Assembly (NCBI RefSeq): GCF_019059575.1
Contig: NW_024882303.1
Span: forward strand, 248,001 to 312,000
Direction of reading: 5' to 3'
Length of the DNA stretch: 64,000 bases
DNA from: Amphibalanus amphitrite
Lineage: Eukaryota > Arthropoda > Thecostraca > Balanomorpha > Balanidae
Notes under the pieces: model-generated
What the model was told of the DNA's origin: nothing
Database searches by the model: none
The model's input: the letters and a program-made list of their open reading frames with translations, nothing else
Made by a program: the position numbers and the translations under genes
Part shown: positions 1 to 10,469 of the stretch, piece after piece
How positions within the stretch are numbered: position 1 is the first letter of the stretch
Layout: every line of letters begins with the position of its first letter

Positions 1-950
1 CAGTGCCTTACCTACTTCAGGATTTTTGTTCCGTGAGCAGCCAAAAATTTTGTTCCGTGAACTTAGATCCCAAACCACTTTTCTGACACTGATGACAAAG
101 TGGAAACTTACGAGTCCTGCACGGTGCGCACGCCACCTAAGTGTTTGCCAGATGATTATTTGTTGAAGGACTGATTAGTCGGTTTCAGGGTCGGAGAGAG
201 ACAGTGGTCCGCATCTTTAGTCGGGGTCTATAGGTGTAACAGGAACTGTGGCTAACCGCGGACGGCACTGTCATTGTGCGGCCAGTTGGTGCATAAACCA
301 CCTCGCCCTGCCGCCTTTAGCAGTGGGTGAATTACTGACGCGATTCGTGATGACTCTCAATCAGCACCGCTGCCATCACGTTGCTCCTGCAGCCCGCACC
401 CTACAGAAAGCATTGCTATTCGCCCGCCCGTTTTGCAATGGCCGGAGGGTGGGGCCATAACGACTTATTAAGGCTAGGGTCCCAGAACAGCTTGCTTCGG
501 CTTTCTCAGACTGGCCTCATAGCAGTCGTATATACGATCTGCCCCGCCCCGCCCGGATGTCATCTAACTAACATACGTTAACCGTTTATCACTTCTGGCA
601 TAAAAACAACTGGTCGCTAGCACGTGCGCACTGCGCACGGCGTGAACTTTCACCTGATCACACAAACTCACATTTATATCGATCAGGCCCGCTGTAAGCC
701 CCGCCTTTTCACCAGTAGCACCACGCCGGTTTGTTTGTTTGTTTATTGGGGCTTTAGGGCGCGTCGACTGCAAAGGTCATTTTGCGCCCATAACGTCGCG
801 CTAGTAAAACAAGTGTTTCAAAAGAAGAAACTTTCTAGATATCAAGACTAGAAAGTAAAAGACTTTATAAAAAAAAGACAGGGTAAAATAAAACAACGCA
901 AAAGCGTCGTAACAGACAACTGACTAGACAAGGAGACTAGAGAGGATTTG
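1..950. other. No gene seen; flank of the LINE
   Basis: No coding region with family resemblance is visible. A short direct repeat (TTTTGTTCCGTGA, twice between about 26 and 60) is present. The stretch from about 840 to 950, AT-rich on the plus strand, probably includes the 3' untranslated tail of the minus-strand LINE that follows, but I cannot place its exact end. Confidence 0.4.
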
Positions 951-952
951 GG

Positions 953-2158
953 TCAGGTCGAGTAAATCGCTTGGAATTTGACTGCACGGATAAAGGAAAA
1001 GATGTTGCCAGATAAAACCCAGGGTGACTCGTCACCCAGCAGGCGGCGGACAGTGGTACCCGGAACGATGCGGCCGAGGTAGCGCGTCCGGTCTGGTTCT
1101 AAAAGTGGACAAGATAAAAGCACGTGGGCGACGGTGAGAGGCACGGCGCACCCGCCGCAAACGGGCTGCTCATCTCCGCGGAGAAGGTGGCCATGCGTCG
1201 CATACGTATGACCGATGCGGAGCCTGCATAAAATCACTTCGTTTGACCTGTTGTCTTGCGAGCAAGACCTCCAATGCTCCAGAGTCGGCTTCACCTCTCG
1301 GAGCTTCCTGCCTCCACGCAGGCGCCACTCTGCCTGCCACTCCGTTAGAATAAAAGATCGTACAGCAGGGTAAAAATCACGCGCCGGCAATGGCAACCGA
1401 CGAGTGCAGGGTGCTGCAGCAGCACGCCTTGCAGCCGCGTCTGCCAGCTCATTGCCATGAACGCCAACGTGACTGGGAATCCAGCAGAACTGAACAGATT
1501 TACCCGATTGTTCTACTGACTGAAGCCGAGCTAAAATGTCTTGAACGATCGGGTCGGCTGGATTAAAACTCCGTAGGGCCAACAGGCTGCTTAGGGAGTC
1601 CGATAAAATCAAGTAAAAAGGTCCGTCCGATACCTCAATAAAACACAAAGCCTTCTCGATGGCAACAAGTTCCGATGAAAACACCGAGGCGAAAGATGGC
1701 AACGAAAATGAACGGGTATCGTCGCCAGCGACGAAAGAACAGCCCGCTCCCTCAGGTGTTTTAGAGCCGTCTGTGAATACAGGAATAAAACCATCGTAAG
1801 AGGCAAGGTGTTCCAAGGCTCGGACTCGTGCCTCTGCAGGCAGCAACTTGCCATTTGGAACTGCAGAAAGCGAAAGATCCACCTGTGGACTGACACTTTT
1901 CCACGGTGGAGGGGGCGCAGCCCAGGTACGACGAACGTTACGCAATGCTATGTCAACTATTGAAAACAGTTCTTTCATGCGCACTCCGAACGAGGGTCGT
2001 AACCTTCCGTTACATCGGGTGGCATGCCGTGAAAAAACGTATGGGTACGTCGGGTGCATAGGAAATTGGCGCAGTTTCAGCGCGTACCGCATACCCAACA
2101 TCTGACGGCGGAGTGAAAGTGGCGGTTCATGCGCCTCAGCAAGAATGCTGCTCCTGGG
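953..2158 (-). pseudogene. LINE ORF2, 3' part: RNase H domain and C-terminal Cys-rich tail
   Basis: The translation carries a complete RNase H signature: the FTDGSK strand with the first Asp, the SSELVAIEKAL helix with the Glu, LILSDSLSS with the second Asp, and WIPSHVGVHGNELAD with the His and last Asp. A C-terminal segment with spaced Cys/His (CGGCAVPLTVAHVLLSC) matches the gag-knuckle-like tail common after RNase H in such LINEs. The start of this piece continues the reverse transcriptase connection region seen at 3797-3830, so it is the downstream half of the same ORF, cut off from its start by the inserted transposon. The residues look intact, so the break is recent relative to the copy's age. 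Confidence 0.88.
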
Positions 2159-3796
2159 CCCAATCTTATAAACGCCGTGAAATGGATATGGCAGCACTCT
2201 AAGGCTGGATATATAGTACGCAATCTTATAAAGCTCTGTGAAATCGAAAACACGGCACGCTCTTTACGGTTTTGGTAACCGCCAGTTTTGGATGTGCCGT
2301 AGAATGATTTCAGCCGTGAGCAGCTGTGCACATATCAAAACACAAACAATAATCAGCTGATTGCGGCATCGTCGGCACCTATTTTACGCCAGAATTTGTG
2401 GCGTACTCTGACGAGCTTCTCAGACAGTTTAATTCATTTAAGATAAATTCAATGTTTTTATGATATAAATATGCAATATTTTACGCTATGATATTTTTAA
2501 GATTAATACATCCTCCACATATTAACTCAGGTTCATTATAATGATGCTTATTATACAGACAACGATCAATTTCAAAATACGTATTTTCAGGAACTAAATG
2601 CACACTAAAACACATAAAAACGAGTGTTCATCGTTACATGGATTTATTTTTCAAATTAAAAGGGGATTTTTAAGAGGATTTTAGAACCAGTAACCATCAT
2701 AGATTTTCGGCAGCCACTGTATTATAGAATCGGTATGGGTCTTTAGCTTATTCTCACGTCTCACGTATGACACAAATAACGGGCACTTCATGGCTTCTGA
2801 TTAGATATTTAAATTAATGATGATATACCTTAGTTTGTCAAAAAATTGTTAATTCCTACTCACTATTCGTATCTCCTCACTTTCTGTCTGGCACAGTTAC
2901 GGATCAATGTGTTGTTTCTTCTCTTCCTGCATCTCGATCTGACTTCTGAGCCGAGTATTTTTCTTGATATGCTTTGATATTTAGACTGGGTTCTTCAATC
3001 TTTTGAGGAATTGCTTTTTAGGTTTAGGTTAGGTAACAGGTACCTATGCTTGAATAAGAAGGAAAATAAGCTGTAACTTGACCTAATTCAGTTCATGTAC
3101 GTAGTCTTCGAATTTTAGTAGTTTATCTTCAAGAAGGAAAATGTCAAGAGCTTATGACAAGAAGGAAAATAAGCTATATCTTGAATTGATCCAGTTAATG
3201 TACGATATCCTGATGCTCAAATTGTAGGAGCTTCATTGTCAACGGCATTACTTAAATTACTGAAACAGTAGCCGAGCTATAATTAAATGACTATTTAAAT
3301 AATTCTTTAACAAATTTATTGCAATGCCTTAACAGCAAATAAATGCAAATGATAAGTAGAAGAAACACTTTATTCACTCGAATTTCTGAGCGCGAGAATA
3401 CCCTCGCTGAAATTTATTTGGTCGGCAATCCACTTTTCAGGAGAATTCTTCAAGCATGTTTGTGTTTTCCATAGTTTGCTATCACGTTTTCCATAAATAA
3501 CTTATTCATTACACATATGTGTGTCTCTAAAAGAAATAAATGCCCCATAAAAATTAAAACACATAACTTTTGCTGTTCGCAAACAGTACGCATAATTTCC
3601 AATAGCGACGGCGACAAGACATTGACCAATCACGTTGCGTGTTTCCTGCTGGCGTTGATTTGTACTGTGGGCAAAATGGCGTGAATAGAATTACCATACT
3701 ATTCTCTTTATAAGATTGCGTGAATAGGGTGCCGTAAATAGAGTGGGGTGGAATGATAGTACGCCATTTGGTAGCACAACCTTTATAAGATTGGGC
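2159..3796. mobile_element. AT-rich inverted-repeat DNA transposon inserted in the LINE
   Basis: Both ends carry the inverted word CCCAATCTTATAAA / TTTATAAGATTGGG (about 2159-2172 and 3782-3795). The flanks carry CCTGGG at 2153-2158 and 3797-3802, a 6 bp target duplication. The terminal word is repeated a second time inside each end: CAATCTTATAAA again at 2221-2232, exactly 60 bp in, and TTTATAAGATTG at 3707-3718, 75 bp in. No long ORF lies inside, so it is non-autonomous or decayed. The interior is much richer in A/T than the LINE around it. Confidence 0.82.
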
Positions 3797-4676
3797 CCTG
3801 GGCGAGGTGCGGAATGCTCCGGTGGCTACTCGGAGTGCTGCATGATGGACTGTATCCAGGACCCTCTTGCTAGATTCACTCGCTGAATCGTAGACAAAAG
3901 AAGCGTAATCTAGCTTCGATCGTACAATAGATCGATATAGAAGAAGAAGGGTCCTGCGGTCCGCACCATAAGATGTGCGGGCGACACATTTTAAAACGTT
4001 CAGGGATTTAAAACATCGTTCCCGAAGCGTTCTAAAATGTTCTTTATACGTTAAACGACTGTCAAAAAAGATCCCAAGAAACTTCGCCACCGGACGAGTA
4101 GGAATCACCTGTCCATAGAGCTGGATTCCCAAGGGAAGGTCGCCGCAGCGGCGGCGGCAAAAGTGCATAGCGACGGTCTTCGTTGTTGTAAAACGAAGAC
4201 CGTTGTCACGACTCCATCTCTCCAACCGCGTCACTGCAAGCTGCAGCTGTCTGGCCATATGCCGAGCGCTTGAAGCGGCAAACCAAATGGCAAAATCATC
4301 CACGAAGAGCGATCTACCGATCGAGACCGGCAGATCATCAGCGATGTCATTAATCGCCACTGCAAAGAGAGCCACACTAAGCACCCCGCCCTGGGGAACT
4401 CCGTTCTCTTGAGTAAAACTGCTCGAAAGACTACTGCCAACTCGGACTTTGAACCGACGACCCGATAAAAAGTTCTTAATAAAGAGGCCCATCCGGCCGC
4501 GTATGCCGTACTTGTGTACTTTGGAAAGTATTCTGTGTCGTAACACTGTATCATAGGCCGCCTCAATATCAAAGAACAGTGCTCCAAGGTGCTTCTTTTC
4601 AGTAAAACAGGTGCGTATCTCGGTGTCGAGGGCTAAAATGTGGTCAACAGGGCTGCGGTGCTTTCTAAAACCGCAC
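3797..4676 (-). pseudogene. LINE ORF2, 5' part: reverse transcriptase domain
   Basis: The minus-strand frame encodes an RVT_1-type reverse transcriptase from the finger/palm region onward: RKHRSPVDHILALDTEIRTC, then FFDIEAAYDTV (first catalytic Asp), GVPQGGVLSVALFAVAIND, and the catalytic box FVDD (the YxDD motif with Phe and Val). It ends in GAFRTSP, a sequence common in the LINE connection region, right at the transposon junction. The frame is open upstream of the first Met at 4546 to about 4676, where similarity ends abruptly, so the N-terminal part of the ORF and the endonuclease are missing. The piece cannot give a functional product. Confidence 0.88.
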
Positions 4677-6064
4677 TAGGATTTCGCCCGCACCACGCCG
4701 GTGCGGGCGCCGGGACGATCACGTGACTGACGCGTGGTGCGCGAGAGTTGCGTAAGGGGCGGATTCACGTACCCTGGCCAGGAAGAAGAGCTGTCGCAGC
4801 TCCTCGGGACCTTCATCGCGATAGGCTGGAGGCACGATGAAGGTGGACATATCACCGGACACCCATGCCGCCGAGACCGGCCGACGGGCGGAGAGCACGC
4901 GCCCGGCGCCGCACACCCGGGTTCGACACCGCCTCCGCCGCACACCGCCGAGCGACACTGACGGGCCGACCGCGCGGCGAGTCGACAGGCAGCCGCCGCC
5001 TCTAAACGGCAGAGCTGCCGGATCGGACACGGACGGACCCGGTCTGAACATATCACGGGCGCCTGGTCGACGGTAGAGCTGCCGGATCCGGGACAGACGG
5101 ACCCGGTCCAACATACAACAGTCGTTACCAGCTGTCGGATCGTTTATAGGTCAAACCGGTCCGGAATAACACTAAAAACGGTCTCCGACCAGCGGCAGAG
5201 CTGCCAGATAAGCTGCAGAACGGATCCAGACACACAAGTCAGACCTCTGTACCCCCCCCCCCCCACTTCACGACACGCCGCCTGGGGCACGTCACACTAT
5301 TACATCACACATGTCCACCCCTGCGGTTTCCGAAACCGACGTGAGAGACTGTGGCAAAGTGACCATCCTGCCTGCTTAGCAACAACACCCACCGGTCGCT
5401 GACCCCGGACCTAAGTGTCACAAACGCGTCATCCCATCCCCAGCCGGTTCAACAAACAGTGATATGGGATATGGTGCGGACGGCCGAAGTGACAGAGCGA
5501 ATAGGAGAGATAGAATGGAAACGTACAGAGCAGTGAGACGATCATGGTCAGGAAATCATCCCGGGCGGACGCGGAGTCTAATTGACCCGTCACGAACAGA
5601 GCAGCCGTGACAAATTAACCGGGAGCAGCGAGACGCGGTGGCTGGTCAAGGCACGACTGGGATGCTGGAATCAGTCAGCTGAGGTCGTACAGCTGCTCTG
5701 AGCAGGTGGGACCAGACAGATCTAGTACCAAATAATTACCACCGAACAACTACGACCGAAGAGCTAGGACCCGCCAGCTGAGACCAGACCGCTACGACCG
5801 GACAAAACTAGGACCAAACTACAACCGAACAGCTAGGACTGGACGGCTAGAGTCAGACAGCTACTGCCAGGCAGGTGGGACTGGACAGCTGTACTGTACA
5901 ACTGGAATAGGGCATCTGCGCCGCTAGGTACGTGAGCGTCAGAGACGCCAGAACACCAGTCCCGAGATAGAAGCTCGTTTGTTTACAGCACGACACGCGC
6001 CAATCCTCCGGACAGATAACGAACAAACAAAAAAGATAAGAAGGAGAGTGAAAAGTGTAGCCTA
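4677..6064. repeat. GC-rich gene-free stretch with degenerate tandem repeats
   Basis: No protein-coding family is recognisable. Between about 4995 and 5215 a unit of roughly 70 bp recurs, recognisable by GGCAGAGCTGCCGGAT and GGACGGACCCGGTC followed by AACATA. From about 5700 to 5895 a short degenerate unit resembling GACCGAACAGCTA repeats many times. The open frames here are repeat artefacts. Confidence 0.55.
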
Positions 6065-6587
6065 TAGTTCGTTTTTTTTTCAAAAGGACTCTGGCTCCAA
6101 GTATGTTTTTCGAACAAGCACGTGCGAGCAAAACGAGCAAAAACTGAGCTTAAGAAAATCGAACGTCGACTGATTTTAACATGTGATTTCTTCCCAAAAA
6201 TTTTCATATGTGCGTTTTGGAACCACATATGAGAACAGTGGTGACGTCATGCTGTCGAACTTGTATTGCAATGTAACGTATAACTATCATGGACGGAACC
6301 GCTTACTCGATTATAACCTTGGCAACATTGAACAACAAGGTTTCACCCGAATTCGTCGACACTATGTCCCATTGCACGGACATCTGGGTGCCTGCTGCCG
6401 CCAATGACGTCATCACAGTATGTTCATTTTTAAGACGCAATTTCTAGATACTTATCGTGCACAATTTGAAATCGATAATTTTTTCGGTAAGAAATTCTTG
6501 ACCAGACACTGAAGCTGCCAAAACTCACGTGAGAGCTTCGATAATGAACTTGGAGCCGGCGTCCTTTTGAGAAAAAAAAACGAACTA
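6065..6587. mobile_element. TA-flanked MITE, family TAGTTCG, copy 1
   Basis: The ends form an inverted repeat: TAGTTCGTTTTTTTTTCAAA followed by AGGACTCTGGCTCCAAG at the left, and its complement at the right (about 6553-6587). A TA dinucleotide flanks each side (6063-6064 and 6588-6589). The 523 bp interior matches the copy at 8703-9230 in opposite orientation. It contains no ORF of its own. The TA target suggests a Tc1/mariner-like mobiliser, which is inference. Confidence 0.88.
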
Positions 6588-7225
6588 TAGCAGTGCTCTG
6601 GACAGCACATAGTTACAAGAGAGAGAAAACACTTGACGAAAACTCCAACAGAACCGGCACCGGCTGTAAATCGAACCCGCGTGGAATCCTAAACAGGCGG
6701 TCCAGGGACGGAGAACTCGGATCAGTCCGGCCAAACCAACCCACGAGAGCCAGCTGGCTGAGTGTCGCAATGTTTCGAGGTGTTTCGGATACAAATCGCG
6801 TAGCTGGAAACGCACACCAGCTGCCTATACGTCATGGACGTGTGACAGAGACCACGGTAGAGGGAGGAGCAAACGTGCGCTCGCAGAGGCCCGCTGTAAG
6901 TCGGATCAGCCCACTACGCTAAATGATCGCGTGACAGACGACAGAAGAAAATATGAGAACATTTATCTCATTTAAGGACCATATCAGCAGTTCAACAAGC
7001 ACCATCCACTTGAGCCAGCAATAATAATTTCAAAACAATGGCTCGATGTCGCGAGTCAATGTGTAAAACTTGCGACTGCGCATAATTCAGCGATCATAAC
7101 ATTTTTAGGAAAATATGTAGAATAGTTTTACACCACAATAACGAAATCACGTAACAATGACGTCATGCTTCCATCATTGCTGGCACAAAATTGTTTGAGA
7201 GAAACATTTTCTAACATACTTTTAA
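6588..7225. other. No gene recognised
   Basis: A 109-codon plus-strand open frame (6593-6922) exists but shows no domain, no splice context and low-complexity composition, so it is not called. Nothing else stands out. Confidence 0.4.
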
Positions 7226-8381
7226 GAAAGGGGGGGGGCCGAAACGGCCCCCCTGTCCTTTTCGGTCAATATCTCCTAAACGGCTGGAGATATCGCCACC
7301 AAACTTTCAGGACCCCTCCGGGCATCAATTTCACACATTGTGACCAAATTTTTTTTTTCCAGAGGCTATGATAGGTTGGCCACAAATGACGTCAGAATGT
7401 TCTGTCATTTTCGACCGAAAAAAGACCTTCGCGAGAAGACCTGTCAGGCCTACAGCTTTGAAGATACAGAAAAATGATCAAGACATAAAAGGTGTAGAAT
7501 TGACAGGGCTACAAAACCGCTATCTCGGATTTTTGAAATTTTTGAGTTTTGACCCCAAAAATAAAAAAAAACTTTTTTTGGGATATATCAGCCAAAAAAT
7601 CCATAAAGTTTTTTGAGTTTCGAAAAAACCGGAATATATGTGATAGTGCCTACCGTCTTCTATCTACATACCAAATTTCAGATCGATACCTCGTTTTTTT
7701 GGCCAAGTTATAGCGAAAAAACTGTCCAAAAATGATGACGTCAAATTTTCAAAGTCAATTTTTGGCACTTCTAGACCTTGTAGAGCAAAACAAAGACCAC
7801 CATTAGACTCCCCGTGACGAGCTGCATCGAATCAATACCCATTTTATGCAAAAATATCAACTTTGAAATTTGACCTAATTTGACCTGACCTTGACCTGAC
7901 CTTCACCAAAACGTGACCTAAGCTGGCCCCAAAGGCTGCCTAACCCACATAATCGCATTTGTCATGTAAAATGAACCATAAAACATGTATCACACGACAC
8001 TTTCATATTGTGACCCCGGTGACCTGACCTCGCTGTGACCTGACCTGGTATCAGTGACCTCAGATAGCAAAGTATGTGTTTGACGAACAATGTAACATCG
8101 ATGGTTTTCAATAAATTACCAATTTACTCGATTTCGTAACACATTTCTTGAAATGCCTGTGAACGTTGAAAATCTGACCTTTGACCTGACCTGTGACGTC
8201 ATCGGTTTGACCTAGGTCAATGAAATTTGGTCACAAGGTAGTTCCCAGGTGGGGCTATCGAACGCCGTTTGAATTTTGAAAATCGGCCGGTAACTTTCCG
8301 AGATCTTAGGGGGGGGGGCGAAACGCCCCCCCCCCCTACGGGTGGTAGGGTCCGCCGGTAGCCCTACGGGGCGCGGGTTAA
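7226..8381. mobile_element. TTAA element F (left end damaged)
   Basis: The right end is intact: a G-run/C-run hairpin with GCGAAACGC at the centre (about 8309-8335), the word CCTACGGG, a spacer, then CCCTACGGGGCGCGGG and TTAA at 8378-8381. The left end keeps the matching hairpin (GGGGGCCGAAACGGCCCCC, about 7230-7252), but the terminal inverted repeat expected before it is absent. The interior has blocks rich in TGACCT/TGACC (7866-7920, 8015-8060, 8175-8215) and several TGACGTCA-like sites. It is homologous to the elements at 25301-26485 and about 46126-47290. Confidence 0.75.
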
Positions 8382-9399
8382 AGGGACCCTCCCACCTTAA
8401 CATTAGATTTGAGTTGAGATAGCCAAAATGGGGTCCCTGGCTCACAATTACCGGTTTCGGCACTCACAACATCGAGAAATGCCTTAAATCGGAAATATTG
8501 AATTTCAAAATTGCAGCATTTTGATTCAGAGGAGCTAATGCATAGGAATACCCCTCTGAATGTGTGACGTCAGCGCAGATATCTAACGATTTTTACATGT
8601 TTGACTAAAACGTTTTGTAGCACGCGGTGGTATATGCTGCTTTGCGCGCAATAAGTGCCGCACTTTCAGCTGCCAAACTATTGCTTCCAAATAAAGTCGC
8701 TATAGTTCGTTTTTTTTTTCAAAAGGACGCTGGCTCCAAGTTCGATGTCGAAGCTATCACGTGAGTTTTGGCAGCTTCAGTGTCTGGCCAAGAATTTCTT
8801 ACCGAAAAAATAATCGATTTCAAATTGTGCACGATAAGTAGCTGGAAATTATTTCTTAAAAATGAACATACTATGATGACGTCACTGGTGGCAGCAGGCA
8901 CCCAAATGTCCGTACAATGGGACAAGTGTCGACGAATTTGGGTGAAACTTAGTTTTTCACTGTTGCCGAGCTTATAATCGAGTAAGCGGTTCCGTCCATG
9001 ATAGTTATACGTTACATTGCAATACATGTTCGACAGCATGACGTCACCACTGTTCTCATATCTGGTTCCAAAACGCACATATGGAAACTATCGGGAAGAA
9101 ATCACATGTTAAAATTAGTCGACGTTCGATTTTCTCAGGTTCAGTTTTTGCTCGTTTTGCTCGCTAAAACACGTGCTTGTTCGAAAAACATACTTGGAGC
9201 CAGCGTCCTTTTGAAAAAAAAAACGAACTATAGGAACAGCGGAGATCCCAAAAAGTAAACAAAAGTAAAAGTCTAATATCTTGAAAACCGGTGAATATTT
9301 TTCGGTGAAATTTGGTAGATATTCGTTTTCGCTCTTTCTGAACCGAGCGACATCACTTTCATGCCAATTCATAAACTTTTTGAAGGTGGGAGGGTCCCT
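8382..9399. mobile_element. TTAA-flanked MITE, AGGGACCCTCCCACCTT family, carrying a nested MITE
   Basis: The ends are inverted: AGGGACCCTCCCACCTT at 8382 and its complement ending at 9399. TTAA flanks both sides (8378-8381, shared with the preceding element, and 9400-9403). The copy at 21128-21594 has the same sequence without the internal 528 bp TAGTTCG element, so that copy is the empty-site reference. Confidence 0.85.
8703..9230. mobile_element. TA-flanked MITE, family TAGTTCG, copy 2 (nested)
   Basis: The element has the same inverted ends as copy 1, with the interior in opposite orientation, and is flanked by TA at 8701-8702 and 9231-9232. The related host repeat at about 21420 reads GTCGCTAGGAACAGC without interruption. 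That shows a single TA was the target and was duplicated on insertion. Confidence 0.9.
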
Positions 9400-9403
9400 T
9401 TAA

Positions 9404-9837
9404 TGCAAAAATGTTGCCTGAGATGCTAAAATGTGTCTTGATCGATAATTCGCAGCACGCATTTACGATTTGCGTACATTATTTGCGATTCTTCTCATAT
9501 AACACTATGAATAAGAATCATTCGAGGCAGGGCAGTAAAACGAGCGTGCAGCATGTATGAAAATTGAGAGTTGTCCGACCCGTCCCACTGTTCGTTCTGC
9601 GCCCCTTCTATCTCGTAATCTCATTGCATCGCATCGTCATCGCAGGGTACCCACACCATCGCCCAGGCGTGCCGGACCCGTCACCGTCCCACTCCGCCCA
9701 CCCGCAAGTCACGTCCAATCCCAGACTGTGTTCCGACATATTCTGACCAGTGACCATGCCGGGAGCAGAATTCAGTTAGTCATGCGGCCGACCACACGAC
9801 CAGTCTGTTCTGTGTGGAACTATACGACTACCACGTA
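9404..9837. other. No gene recognised
   Basis: The plus-strand open frames at 9557-9838 are proline/arginine-rich without a recognisable domain. No repeat structure was found. Confidence 0.35.
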
Positions 9838-10418
9838 GGGGAGACCCGGGAGGAATGGGCCCCCGAGAGGTAATGGGCCATCACAGTTTTCATCAATGAA
9901 ATGATGCTTTCATTGAATGTCCTCTTCAATAAGTTTTATTTTTGTCGCACAAGGTCGAACATTCAAATACAAATTGCATTCGAACAGGAAAAAAAATTAT
10001 TTGTCTGATTTCATGGAACATGATTAGAGTTAACCAAAATACATATGTACCCAAGTGAGCTCCATGAAGTAAGCTGTTGGCCGCTTATGCGGTTCCTGGG
10101 CTCTAAGAGATCTCAAGGTAGAGCCCAGCTACGAGTATTGTTCTCAATGTCGAGAAAATAAGATGAAACATGGCACCGGCCCATACCTCCCGGGCCATGG
10201 CCCATACCTCCCGGTGAATTCTGATTGATCAAAAAAGCGCATGATTTATTTAAAGTTATCTCGAGACAAAGTAGTTGATCCCAGATGCCTAATATCAGGT
10301 ACACTTTACAGGCGAAAAGCAATTTCATGTACACAGAGTGAAAAACCAGGTCTAGCCACTGCCCAATGGAAGAAAATTGCTTTTTCACAAAACCGGCCCA
10401 TACCTCCCGGGTCTCCCC
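9838..10418. mobile_element. TA-flanked MITE, GGGGAGAC family, in a ThrRS intron
   Basis: The ends are inverted: GGGGAGACCCGGGAGG with WATGGGCC inward at the left, and the complement ending at 10418. TA flanks both sides (9836-9837 and 10419-10420). The inner words GGCCCATACCTCCCGG also occur at about 10178-10215, so the terminal sequence is partly duplicated inside. The element ends about 50 bp from the donor of the last visible ThrRS exon. Its outermost GGGGAGA matches the elements at 29778 and 43471, which may share a transposase. Confidence 0.8.
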
Positions 10419-10469
10419 TACCCCCTCTTGCATCAGAACCCAACTCTTCACGCAACAATGTGTACTCAC

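Larger units (their letters stand above)
860..4676 (-). mobile_element. 5'-truncated non-LTR retrotransposon (LINE) interrupted by a DNA transposon
   Basis: On the minus strand the element reads reverse transcriptase first (4676 down to 3797) and RNase H second (2158 down to 953). A terminal RNase H domain is found in I/Jockey/R1-type LINE groups. The open frame stops having LINE-like sequence near 4676, with no upstream endonuclease, which is typical 5' truncation. The two coding halves are separated by an inverted-repeat element (2159-3796). Removing it and one copy of the 6 bp duplication CCTGGG keeps the frame open across the junction. The 3' limit near 860 is a guess because no poly(A) or tandem tail is obvious. 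Confidence 0.85.

Noticed and set aside
953-4676. LINE pieces as two separate host genes (RNase H and reverse transcriptase)
   Set aside because: The two frames join in phase when the inverted-repeat insertion and one target duplicate are taken out, so they are one broken retrotransposon ORF.
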